Shown one piece after another: positions 1 through 5,021 of a stretch of 5,426 nucleotides of DNA (position 1 is its first letter; each line of letters begins with the position of its first letter). The notes below the pieces were generated by a model. The model had not been told where the DNA came from, did not search any database, and saw only the letters and a list, made by a program, of their open reading frames with translations. Origin of the DNA: Chitinophagaceae bacterium (GTDB lineage Bacteria; Bacteroidota; Bacteroidia; Chitinophagales; Chitinophagaceae); contig DMRT01000223.1 of assembly GCA_003455235.1 (NCBI GenBank), positions 1 through 5,426 on the forward strand, written 5' to 3'. A program made the translations under genes and the position numbers.

Positions 1-151
1 GCGGTGGGGGTGGTGGAGGTAACAGGTCATCAAAGGATTTTGAGCTGTAGATCACGTAGTATTCTACGTATCCCTCGGTGACTTTTTTTGGTTGGGCTGA
101 TATTGTGGAACAGCAGAATAACAGCAGCAGAGTGATGGGAATCCTGGTCAT
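1..151 (-). CDS. Secreted protein of unknown function, N-terminal part only (runs off the window edge)
   Basis: The minus strand is open from an ATG at 151 to the window edge, giving 50 codons. The product starts MTRIPITLLLLFCCSTISAQ, a typical signal peptide with a short charged start, a leucine-rich core and a likely signal peptidase I cut after ISA (before Gln20). The mature part begins PKKVTEGYVEYYVIYSS and, after SKSFDDLL, enters a run of six prolines at the edge. The gene starts 30 bases after the rpe stop on the same strand, so co-transcription is likely. The rpe TAA lies in the same frame 33 bases upstream and no other ATG lies between, which fixes the start. I do not recognise the family. 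The tyrosine-rich VEYYVIY stretch resembles an edge strand of an exported beta-rich protein, but that is a guess. That it is a real gene is supported by the signal peptide and the operon-like spacing. Confidence 0.7.
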   Translation of the reverse strand, partial: MTRIPITLLLLFCCSTISAQPKKVTEGYVEYYVIYSSKSFDDLLPPPPPP

Positions 152-181
152 GATAAAACTCAGATGCAGCCCCGGGCAGAT

Positions 182-829
182 TTACATATTCTTCAAGGTT
201 GCGATCGTTGCTTTGGGATCTTTCGATTTGAAAACGGTGTTACCCGCCACCAATACGTCAGCCCCGGCATCTATGATGGATTTTGCATTTTCAACCGTAA
301 CGCCTCCGTCGATTTCGATCTTTACATTCAATGCCCGCTCGTCGATCATTTCGCGGAGCTGTTTTATTTTATGTAAGGTATGGGGGATGAATGACTGTCC
401 GCCGAAACCCGGGTTCACACTCATCATGCACACCAGGTCTATATCGGCCAGGACGTCTTTCAGCGATTCCACGGGTGTATGCGGATTGAGGGCAACGCCG
501 GCCTGCATGCCCAGGCTTTTTATCTGCTGGATATTGCGGTGCAGGTGGGGGCATGCTTCAATATGTACAGAAAGAATATCGGCGCCGGCTTTTTTAAACA
601 TTTCAGCATAATTACCCGGTTCTTCAATCATCAGGTGCACATCGCAGACTTTGGTGGTGGCTTTGCGGAAGAACTCAATAAGCATCGGCCCAAAACTGAT
701 GTTGGGAACAAAGTGCCCATCCATTACGTCGAGGTGATACCAGTCGGCCACACTTTCATTCAGCATCTTGCATTCAGATTCCAGTTTCAGAAAGTCGGCA
801 GCGAGGAGGGAGGGGGCGATGATAGCCAT
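182..829 (-). CDS. rpe: Ribulose-phosphate 3-epimerase
   Basis: This enzyme interconverts D-ribulose 5-phosphate and D-xylulose 5-phosphate in the cytoplasmic pentose phosphate pathway. At 215 residues it has the normal full length for a TIM-barrel RPE. The family signatures appear in order: APSLLAADF at residues 5-13; HLDVMDGHFVPN at 32-43, carrying metal ligands His32 and Asp34; DVHLMI at 63-68 with metal ligand His65; MSVNPGFGGQ at 136-145, a phosphate-side loop; and EIDGGV at 172-177, where Asp174 is the catalytic acid/base and fourth ligand. AGNTVF near the C terminus completes the phosphate-binding site. The ATG at 829 places the first beta strand (MAIIAPS) as in other family members. 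No strong ribosome-binding site is visible; the upstream DNA is an AT-rich heptad tract. The gene lies 94 bases downstream of the TPR lipoprotein gene and 30 bases before a secreted-protein gene, all on the minus strand. Confidence 0.97.
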   Translation of the reverse strand: MAIIAPSLLAADFLKLESECKMLNESVADWYHLDVMDGHFVPNISFGPMLIEFFRKATTKVCDVHLMIEEPGNYAEMFKKAGADILSVHIEACPHLHRNIQQIKSLGMQAGVALNPHTPVESLKDVLADIDLVCMMSVNPGFGGQSFIPHTLHKIKQLREMIDERALNVKIEIDGGVTVENAKSIIDAGADVLVAGNTVFKSKDPKATIATLKNM

Positions 830-830
830 A

Positions 831-858
831 TTGAATTGTAAATTAAGAATTATGAATT
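831..858 (-). repeat. AT-rich heptad tract before rpe
   Basis: In the rpe sense direction this is four consecutive 7-base units, ATAATTC, ATAATTC, TTAATTT and ACAATTC, ending one base upstream of the AT that precedes the ATG. All four carry AATT in the same register. The 12-mer TAATTCTTAATT (841-852 as its complement) also occurs before hmgA at 3776-3787. It may work as an unstructured leader or promoter-proximal element, or may simply be a drifting microsatellite. Confidence 0.7.
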
Positions 859-891
859 ATGCGTTAAAGGTAGCCATAGTGCTGAAGTTGA

Positions 892-923
892 ACAACCATT
901 AAAAGAATAAACCACTAAATCCA
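892..923 (-). repeat. Octad tract directly after the TPR gene stop codon
   Basis: Read in the sense direction of the TPR gene, the bases immediately after its TGA are TGGATTTA, GTGGTTTA, TTCTTTTA and ATGGTTGT, four contiguous 8-base units of one degenerate consensus close to NTGGTTTA. The exact unit GTGGTTTA occurs again after the two other gene ends at 2934-2941 and 2999-3006. There is no GC-rich hairpin here, so this is not a classical intrinsic terminator. Confidence 0.65.
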
Positions 924-1718
924 TCAACTTCCTCCCAACCTGGTTAATGCCGCTTTTGCTTCTACAAAATCAGGCGAATACAACAGGGCTGTGCGGTATT
1001 CTTCGATGGCTTCTGCATTTTTATTTAGCTTTTCCAGGCAGCGTCCCTTCCAGTAATATCCTTCATCAAAATTATTCTGCAGCGTTACTGCTTTGTCCAG
1101 CACACGCAAAGCCTCTTCGTATTTCCCCAGGTCGTACAGGGCAATGGCTTTTTCCCGGTAAGCAAACATAAAGCTGTACTCCATGGCCAGGCACCGGTCA
1201 AAAAAAGAAATGGCTTTTATCTTATCGCCGCTGTAACTGTAATAAAGTCCTTCAATGAACAGGGCTTCCTTGGCCGTATTGCCCGTTTGTGGTTTGGCCA
1301 GCACATTGGCTACCAGCAATGCCTTGCTGTTTTTTGTTTGAGCATACAGGGAGCCCAGCGACATCAGGTATTCCGGCGCCGGAACAATGGCCACTGCATG
1401 TTCAAAAGCACTGATGGCATTGGCCGTGTCTTCATTTTCAAAATGAAGGGTTGCTTTTATATCCCACAGCCGGGCATTGTTGCTGTCTTTCCGGAGGGCT
1501 TCACTGATTACGGCAATGGCTTTGTCGTACACGCCGCTGTCGCGGTAATACTGGCTGAGGTTTTCTCTTAATAAAAGCGAGTCGGGATACCGGGCGATGG
1601 CTTCCTGCATTTCTTTTTCCCGGGAAACGGCTCCGGCAGGTTCGGTATTTTTTTGGTCGCCGCTGTTACAGGAGCTGATAACGGTCAGCAGCATCAATAA
1701 GAAAAACGGATATCGCAT
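924..1718 (-). CDS. TPR-repeat lipoprotein
   Basis: A 264-residue exported lipoprotein made almost wholly of tetratricopeptide repeats. The start at 1718 gives the signal sequence MRYPFFLLMLLTVISSC, with a lipobox (VISSC) and lipidated Cys17, followed by a polar linker (NSGDQKNTEPAG). From about residue 45 to the end, roughly six helix-pair TPR units can be traced. The clearest are those containing NARLWDIKATLHFENEDTAN, FAYREKAIALYDLGKYEEAL and GYYWKGRCLEKLNKNAEAIE, each about 34 residues with the usual Gly/Ala/Tyr pattern. The frame is open upstream to 1781, but that extension would put 21 mostly polar residues before the signal peptide, and a TACATTTG promoter box lies inside it, so the shorter start is preferred. 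ATGs at 1730 and 1718 are both possible. TPR domains bind peptides or other proteins; the partner is unknown. The gene is divergent from the propeller gene and upstream of rpe. Confidence 0.9.
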   Translation of the reverse strand: MRYPFFLLMLLTVISSCNSGDQKNTEPAGAVSREKEMQEAIARYPDSLLLRENLSQYYRDSGVYDKAIAVISEALRKDSNNARLWDIKATLHFENEDTANAISAFEHAVAIVPAPEYLMSLGSLYAQTKNSKALLVANVLAKPQTGNTAKEALFIEGLYYSYSGDKIKAISFFDRCLAMEYSFMFAYREKAIALYDLGKYEEALRVLDKAVTLQNNFDEGYYWKGRCLEKLNKNAEAIEEYRTALLYSPDFVEAKAALTRLGGS

Positions 1719-1735
1719 GATGAGGATCATGGCTG

Positions 1736-1743
1736 CAAATGTA
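1736..1743 (-). promoter_or_regulatory. Candidate Bacteroidota -7 promoter box for the TPR gene
   Basis: The minus strand reads TACATTTG, an exact match to the TAnnTTTG -7 element used by the Bacteroidota primary sigma factor. Transcription would begin near 1730, leaving a leader of about 12 bases before the ATG at 1718. No good TTTG -33 element is seen at the expected distance; the nearest TTG is about 24 bases away. This box supports the shorter start of the lipoprotein gene. Confidence 0.5.
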
Positions 1744-1763
1744 CGCCGATGATTCATATCAGC

Positions 1764-1783
1764 CTGACAATTTTCTGACAATT
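1764..1783. repeat. CTGACAATT direct repeat between divergent promoters
   Basis: The 9-mer CTGACAATT occurs at 1764-1772 and again at 1775-1783, an 11-base spacing close to one helical turn. The pair lies between two opposed TAnnTTTG boxes. One copy falls about 20 bases upstream of the minus-strand box, the other about 17 bases upstream of the plus-strand box, i.e. in the -33 region of each. It is a candidate operator for a regulator acting on both genes; no regulator is identified. Confidence 0.4.
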
Positions 1784-1800
1784 CACCGGGTATCAGAACT

Positions 1801-1808
1801 TATCTTTG
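1801..1808 (+). promoter_or_regulatory. Candidate Bacteroidota -7 promoter box for the propeller gene
   Basis: TATCTTTG matches the TAnnTTTG -7 consensus exactly and lies 19 bases upstream of the ATG at 1828, implying a leader of about a dozen bases. A matching -33 TTTG is not evident; that position is occupied by the second CTGACAATT copy. Confidence 0.5.
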
Positions 1809-1827
1809 ACCCTTCAAATTTCTGACC

Positions 1828-2934
1828 ATGAAAAGAATCCCTGTTTTTGCATTGCTGCTGATGATTGTTGCGATCATTGTGAGTTCATTTAAGCCCGCTG
1901 ATTCCATTCGTTCTTCAGCATCCCTGCTCAATGATACGATACAGTTTCCCGGCGAAAAACATTTTGCCAACGTACAGCAGCTTACGTTCGGTGGTGATAA
2001 TGCCGAAGCCTATTTCAGTTTCGACGGTAAGTGGATCATTTTCCAGCGAACCAACCCGAAAGACGGTATTATGTGCGATGAAATGTTCATCGGTAAAGTG
2101 CCAAAGGCCGGTGAAAAATTCGAATACAAACGGATCAGCAGCGGTAAGGGAAGAACCACCTGCGGCGCTTTTACCAAAGACGGCAGGCACGTGATTTATG
2201 CAAGCACCCACCTGGGCGCTGATACCTGTCCGCCGGTGCCCGACAGGAAAAAATACGGTAATAAATATATATGGCCGCTGTACGACAGCTACGATATTTT
2301 TATGGCCGATCTTACTGGAAAGATTGTTAAGCAACTCACCCACAGCAAAGGGTATGATGCGGAAGCGACGATCTCTCCCGACGGAAAAAAAATGATTTAC
2401 ACCAGCGATAAAGACGGCGATATTGACCTTTACATCATGGACCTGAAAACAGGGAAAGAAAAACGCATCACCAATACTTTGGGATATGATGGCGGTGCCT
2501 GGTTCAGCCCGGATGGTAAGAAGATCATCTGGCGTGCCAGCCGGCCAACAACCGAAGCGGAAGTAAAAGAATACAAAGACCTGCTCGCCGAAAACCTGGT
2601 GGCTCCCACCAATATGGAAGTGTTTATTGCCGATGCGGATGGAAAGAATGTGAAGCAGGTTACTTCATTCGGTAATGCCAACTGGGCGCCGGCTTATATG
2701 CCCGACAGCAAGCGTATCATCTTTGCCAGCAACCACCAGAGCAAAAGAGGTTTCCCGTTCAACCTGTTTACCATCAACGAAGACGGTACCGGGCTGGAAA
2801 AGATATCGGCCGAAAAATCATTCGACGCTTTCCCGATGTTCAGCCCCGACGGTAAGAAAATCATCTTCTGCAGCAACCGAAATAATGGAGGCACCCGGGA
2901 TACCAATATTTTCCTGGCGGATTGGGTGGAGTAG
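1828..2934 (+). CDS. Secreted TolB/PD40-like beta-propeller protein
   Basis: A 368-residue exported protein built from WD40-like (PD40) repeats. The N terminus, MKRIPVFALLLMIVAIIVSS, is a signal peptide or membrane anchor. About six propeller blades follow, marked by the recurring strand motif (A/S)-x-F-S-x-D-G-K-x-I-I-F: FSFDGKWIIF at 63-72, FTKDGRHVIY at 115-124, ISPDGKKMIY at 182-191, FSPDGKKIIW at 226-235, MPDSKRIIF at 291-299 and FSPDGKKIIF at 338-347. The third blade carries DKDGDIDLYIMDL, the TolB-like turn. It is not canonical TolB: the separate N-terminal domain is absent and no tolQRA or pal gene lies nearby. Such propellers act as binding scaffolds in the envelope; the ligand is unknown. 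Cys83, Cys112, Cys134 and Cys348 could form disulfides after export. The ATG follows a TATCTTTG box by 19 bases. The gene converges on the phosphoesterase gene. Confidence 0.9.
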   Translation: MKRIPVFALLLMIVAIIVSSFKPADSIRSSASLLNDTIQFPGEKHFANVQQLTFGGDNAEAYFSFDGKWIIFQRTNPKDGIMCDEMFIGKVPKAGEKFEYKRISSGKGRTTCGAFTKDGRHVIYASTHLGADTCPPVPDRKKYGNKYIWPLYDSYDIFMADLTGKIVKQLTHSKGYDAEATISPDGKKMIYTSDKDGDIDLYIMDLKTGKEKRITNTLGYDGGAWFSPDGKKIIWRASRPTTEAEVKEYKDLLAENLVAPTNMEVFIADADGKNVKQVTSFGNANWAPAYMPDSKRIIFASNHQSKRGFPFNLFTINEDGTGLEKISAEKSFDAFPMFSPDGKKIIFCSNRNNGGTRDTNIFLADWVE

Positions 2935-2981
2935 TGGTTTATTTGATTATTGTGTTATAGTTTATTTGGTAGTTAGTTAAT
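2934..2981 (+). repeat. Octad tract overlapping the propeller gene stop codon
   Basis: Starting with the G of the TAG stop, the plus strand reads GTGGTTTA, TTTGATTA, TTGTGTTA, TAGTTTAT, TTGGTAGT and TAGTTAAT, six 8-base units of gradually fading similarity. The strand is rich in T and G and almost lacks C. With the opposed tract at 2991-3030 it fills the whole gap between two convergent genes. GTGGTTTA here can pair with TAAACCAC at 2999-3006 (8 base pairs, loop of 57 bases), but that is too weak to call a terminator. Confidence 0.6.
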
Positions 2982-2990
2982 TATTAGGCT

Positions 2991-3030
2991 CTCACCACTA
3001 AACCACAAAACGATTAAACCAACAAACCAA
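2991..3030 (-). repeat. Octad tract directly after the phosphoesterase stop codon
   Basis: Read on the minus strand, the bases immediately after the TAA are TTGGTTTG, TTGGTTTA, ATCGTTTT, GTGGTTTA and GTGGTGAG, five contiguous 8-base units in perfect register with the stop codon. This is the best preserved of the three octad tracts, and it uses the same register relative to the stop codon as the tract after the TPR gene. Confidence 0.7.
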
Positions 3031-3525
3031 TTACCTTGGTCCCAGTTCAATCACTTCGCAATCCTTTATGTCTTTTCCATCGATGGTGAAACGGATGAGC
3101 GTTCTTACTTTCTGCCAACCGTGTTTACCGGCAGCGCCGGGGTTCATGTGGAGGCAATGCAGTTTGTCGTCGTACATTATTTTAAGTATGTGCGAATGAC
3201 CACTGATGAACAGTTGTGGTTTGTGAATGAGTAATTCTTTTCTTGTTTCTGGATTGTATTTGGGCGGGTAGCCGCCGATATGCCGCATCAGCACTTTTAC
3301 CTCTTCACACATAAATACGAGTTGCTCCGGGAATTCCGACCGTATATCCTGTCCGTCAATATTGCCATATACTCCTTTTACACTCTTTTTCTCTTTCAAT
3401 TTCTTGGCCAGCCCGCCTGTTCCGAAATCCCCTGCATGCCAAACCTCGTCACATTCCTTGAAATATCCGGATACGGCATCGTCGAGGTAGCCATGTGTGT
3501 CTGAAATTAACCCGATCCTTGTCAC
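3031..3525 (-). CDS. YfcE/MJ0936-type metallophosphoesterase
   Basis: A 164-residue single-domain calcineurin-like phosphoesterase, the usual length for the small YfcE/MJ0936 family of cytoplasmic metal-dependent phosphodiesterases. All the metal-site motifs are present: ISDTHG with Asp9 and His11; HAGD with Asp33; YGNID with Asn55; MRHIGG with His82; and SGHSH with His110 and His112. MNPGAAGKHGW at 127-137 is the conserved motif after the last ligands. The start codon is GTG. There is no ATG before Asp9, and an in-frame TAA lies 15 bases upstream, so this start is forced. The natural substrate is unknown; family members hydrolyse model phosphodiesters in vitro. The gene is convergent with the propeller gene and divergent from hmgA, so it is probably transcribed alone, possibly from the TAAATTTA palindrome about 20 bases upstream. 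Confidence 0.94.
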   Translation of the reverse strand: MTRIGLISDTHGYLDDAVSGYFKECDEVWHAGDFGTGGLAKKLKEKKSVKGVYGNIDGQDIRSEFPEQLVFMCEEVKVLMRHIGGYPPKYNPETRKELLIHKPQLFISGHSHILKIMYDDKLHCLHMNPGAAGKHGWQKVRTLIRFTIDGKDIKDCEVIELGPR

Positions 3526-3542
3526 GCTTTTTAAAGATTAGC

Positions 3543-3554
3543 TGTAAATTTACA
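3543..3554. promoter_or_regulatory. 12-base palindrome upstream of the phosphoesterase gene
   Basis: TGTAAATTTACA is a perfect 12-base palindrome ending 17 bases upstream of the GTG start at 3525. On both strands it contains TAAATTTA, which differs from the TAnnTTTG promoter box only in the last base. It could be a weak bidirectional -7 element or a small operator. No -33 element is clear. Confidence 0.3.
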
Positions 3555-3569
3555 ATATCAACTGCAGAC

Positions 3570-3662
3570 ATGCTTTTTCACCGCAACTTTACATACTGGA
3601 TCGATAAACGGAAATGGAAGTACATCTTTCTGCTGGCAACGCTGGAACTTTCAAGAGATTAG
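3570..3662 (+). CDS. Possible 30-codon small open reading frame
   Basis: An ATG at 3570 opens 30 codons ending in TAG at 3660-3662. The product is short and basic with two tryptophans (YWIDKRKWKYIFLLATLE) and a brief hydrophobic stretch. The base composition here is less AT-rich than the surrounding DNA and looks coding-like. It starts 16 bases after the TGTAAATTTACA palindrome. There is no clear ribosome-binding site and I recognise no family. It may be a real small protein, the remnant of a decayed gene, or chance. Confidence 0.25.
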   Translation: MLFHRNFTYWIDKRKWKYIFLLATLELSRD

Positions 3663-3741
3663 TCATTAAGTCGATAGTCATTGGGGCATTTACCATCTCT
3701 ATGAATCTATGAACTCTTTTCAATGACAAATGCCGAATGAC
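3661..3741. repeat. GTCATT repeats and imperfect inverted repeat upstream of hmgA
   Basis: AGTCATT occurs at 3661-3667 and 3676-3682, and its complement AATGAC at 3722-3727 and 3736-3741. GTCATTGGGGCATTT (3677-3691) and AAATGCCGAATGAC (3728-3741) can pair as two 6-base stems around a small internal bulge, with a 36-base loop. The loop contains two 8-base units, CTATGAAT and CTATGAAC (3699-3714). It could be a structured leader, an operator array or an old repeat cluster. Confidence 0.4.
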
Positions 3742-3760
3742 CAGCGGCCCATACTCATTT

Positions 3761-3788
3761 TTATTTTTTAATTTTTAATTCTTAATTA
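3761..3788 (+). repeat. AT-rich heptad tract before hmgA
   Basis: Four 7-base units, TTATTTT, TTAATTT, TTAATTC and TTAATTA, run up to four bases before the ATG of hmgA at 3793. The last three carry AATT in the same register as the tract before rpe, and TAATTCTTAATT (3776-3787) is identical in both. No Shine-Dalgarno sequence is present, so this tract is the entire near leader of hmgA. Confidence 0.65.
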
Positions 3789-3792
3789 TTCC

Positions 3793-4950
3793 ATGCCTCA
3801 TTATTATACACTGGGAAAAATTCCCCACAAGCGCCATACACAGTTCCGTAAGCCCGACGGCGGACTGTACAGCGAACAGTTATTTTCCACCGAAGGCTTT
3901 AGCGATGATTATTCGCTGCTGTACCATTGTCATCCGCCCACACAGATCATTAAAACCGAGCCGCAGGTGGATGTGAGTCCCCAGGTGGCTGAGGAAAAAA
4001 TGCTGAAGCACCGCTGCTTTGAAGGGTTTCATGTAAAGCCCGGAGGTGAGTACCTGCAGAGCCGGGTGCCTGTGCTGGTAAACAGCGATTGCCATATTGT
4101 ACTGGCCGCCCCGCATAGCGGAACAAAGGATTATTTTTACAAAAATACCGATGCCGATGAGATGATCTTTGTGCATGAGGGTACGGGCACCGTTCATACG
4201 CAGTATGGGGATCTTTCTTTCGGCTATGGCGATTATATCGTACTGCCAAGAGGAACGATTTATCAAATTGAATTCAATGATGATAAGAACCGGTTGTTTA
4301 TTGTGGAATCATTCACGCCCCTCCGGTATCCGAAACGGTATATGAGTAAATACGGGCAGCTGATGGAGCATTCGCCGTATTGCGAACGGGATATCCGCCC
4401 ACCGAAAGACCTGAAGACCTATGATGAGAAAGGTGATTTCCTGATTAAGGCAAAGAAAAAGGGAATGCTCTACGGCCTGCATTACGGAACGCATCCCTTT
4501 GATGTGGTGGGGTGGGACGGATGCTGTTACCCCTACATATTTTCCATTCACGATTTTGAACCCATCACCGGCCGGGTACACCAGCCACCACCGGTACACC
4601 AAACATTTGAGACCAGTGCCTTTGTGGTTTGTTCCTTTGTGCCGCGGTTATACGACTATCATCCCGATGCCATCCCGGCGCCCTATAATCATAGTAATAT
4701 CGACAGTGATGAAGTGCTGTATTATGTAGATGGTGATTTCATGAGCCGTAAGAATGTTACCCGGGGTATGATCACGCTGCATCCGGCAGGCATACCGCAT
4801 GGGCCACATCCCGGGGCCGTTGAGAAAAGCATCGGTGCTAAAGAAACGAAGGAACTTGCGGTGATGGTAGATACCTTTCGCCCGCTGATGCTCACCAAAC
4901 AGGCGCTGGAGATCGAGAATACGAGTTATGTCATGAGCTGGGCCGAATGA
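3793..4950 (+). CDS. hmgA: Homogentisate 1,2-dioxygenase, short bacterial form
   Basis: This Fe(II) enzyme opens the ring of homogentisate to maleylacetoacetate in the cytoplasm, the central step of tyrosine and phenylalanine breakdown. The 385-residue product is shorter than the roughly 430-450-residue enzymes of Pseudomonas and animals. The start MPHYYTLGKIPHKRHTQFRK and the following LYSEQLFSTEGF and LLYHCHPPTQ blocks are typical of the short form. A cupin-like region (IVLAAPHSGTKDYFYKN, DEMIFVHEGTG, GDYIVLPRGT) spans about 102-155. The C-terminal metal centre is read as His300 (YNHSN), Glu307 or Asp306 (DSDEVLYY) and His336 (IPHGPHPG), with His263 and His269 in HQPPPVHQTF as possible acid/base residues. 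The gene ends in a tandem stop, TGATGA. It diverges from the phosphoesterase gene and is followed after 71 bases by an oxidoreductase gene. The usual partner genes (4-hydroxyphenylpyruvate dioxygenase, fumarylacetoacetase) are not in the window. Confidence 0.88.
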   Translation: MPHYYTLGKIPHKRHTQFRKPDGGLYSEQLFSTEGFSDDYSLLYHCHPPTQIIKTEPQVDVSPQVAEEKMLKHRCFEGFHVKPGGEYLQSRVPVLVNSDCHIVLAAPHSGTKDYFYKNTDADEMIFVHEGTGTVHTQYGDLSFGYGDYIVLPRGTIYQIEFNDDKNRLFIVESFTPLRYPKRYMSKYGQLMEHSPYCERDIRPPKDLKTYDEKGDFLIKAKKKGMLYGLHYGTHPFDVVGWDGCCYPYIFSIHDFEPITGRVHQPPPVHQTFETSAFVVCSFVPRLYDYHPDAIPAPYNHSNIDSDEVLYYVDGDFMSRKNVTRGMITLHPAGIPHGPHPGAVEKSIGAKETKELAVMVDTFRPLMLTKQALEIENTSYVMSWAE

Positions 4951-4975
4951 TGAGCAAGTTTAGCAAGATTGGATA

Positions 4976-5007
4976 TTGGTCAGTGACTTATTAATTGATT
5001 ACGTTTT
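4976..5007 (+). promoter_or_regulatory. Weak candidate promoter for the oxidoreductase gene
   Basis: TTGG at 4976-4979 and TACGTTTT at 5000-5007 are separated by 20 bases, approximating the Bacteroidota TTTG / TAnnTTTG pair with one mismatch in the -7 box. Transcription would start a few bases before the ATG at 5022. Read-through from hmgA is an equally good explanation for expression. The same gap holds a two-copy 9-base repeat, AGCAAGTTT and AGCAAGATT (4953-4970). Confidence 0.22.
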
Positions 5008-5021
5008 CAAAATCATTTTGC

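Larger units (their letters stand above)
3526..3792. other. Divergent intergenic region, 267 bases
   Basis: Apart from the palindrome, the 30-codon open frame, the GTCATT cluster and the heptad tract listed separately, I see nothing here: no tRNA, no riboswitch I can recognise, no terminator hairpin with a U-tract, and no exact TAnnTTTG box pointing toward hmgA. The hmgA promoter must lie here but I could not place it. Confidence 0.6.

Noticed and set aside
78..611. Long plus-strand open frame opposite rpe
   Set aside because: It is antisense to a full-length, motif-complete rpe gene and its product has no coherent domain, signal or family pattern.
1719..1781. Longer N terminus for the TPR lipoprotein starting at 1781
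   Set aside because: The extra 21 residues would sit before a clean lipoprotein signal peptide, and the extension overlaps a matching TACATTTG promoter box and one CTGACAATT repeat.
1828..2934. Calling the propeller protein TolB of the Tol-Pal system
   Set aside because: The repeats are TolB-like, but the N-terminal TolB domain is absent and no tolQ, tolR, tolA or pal gene lies nearby.
2934..3006. Intrinsic terminator from GTGGTTTA pairing with TAAACCAC
   Set aside because: Only eight AT-rich base pairs with a loop of 57 bases and no adjacent U-tract; the pairing follows from the opposed octad tracts.
4267..4278. Perfect palindrome ATTGAATTCAAT
   Set aside because: It lies inside the hmgA coding sequence where the codons account for it; a single 12-base palindrome in AT-rich DNA is not remarkable.
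4953..4970. Two-copy 9-base repeat AGCAAGTTT / AGCAAGATT after hmgA as a fourth member of the octad family
   Set aside because: The period is nine rather than eight and the unit does not resemble GTGGTTTA; two imperfect copies are weak evidence.
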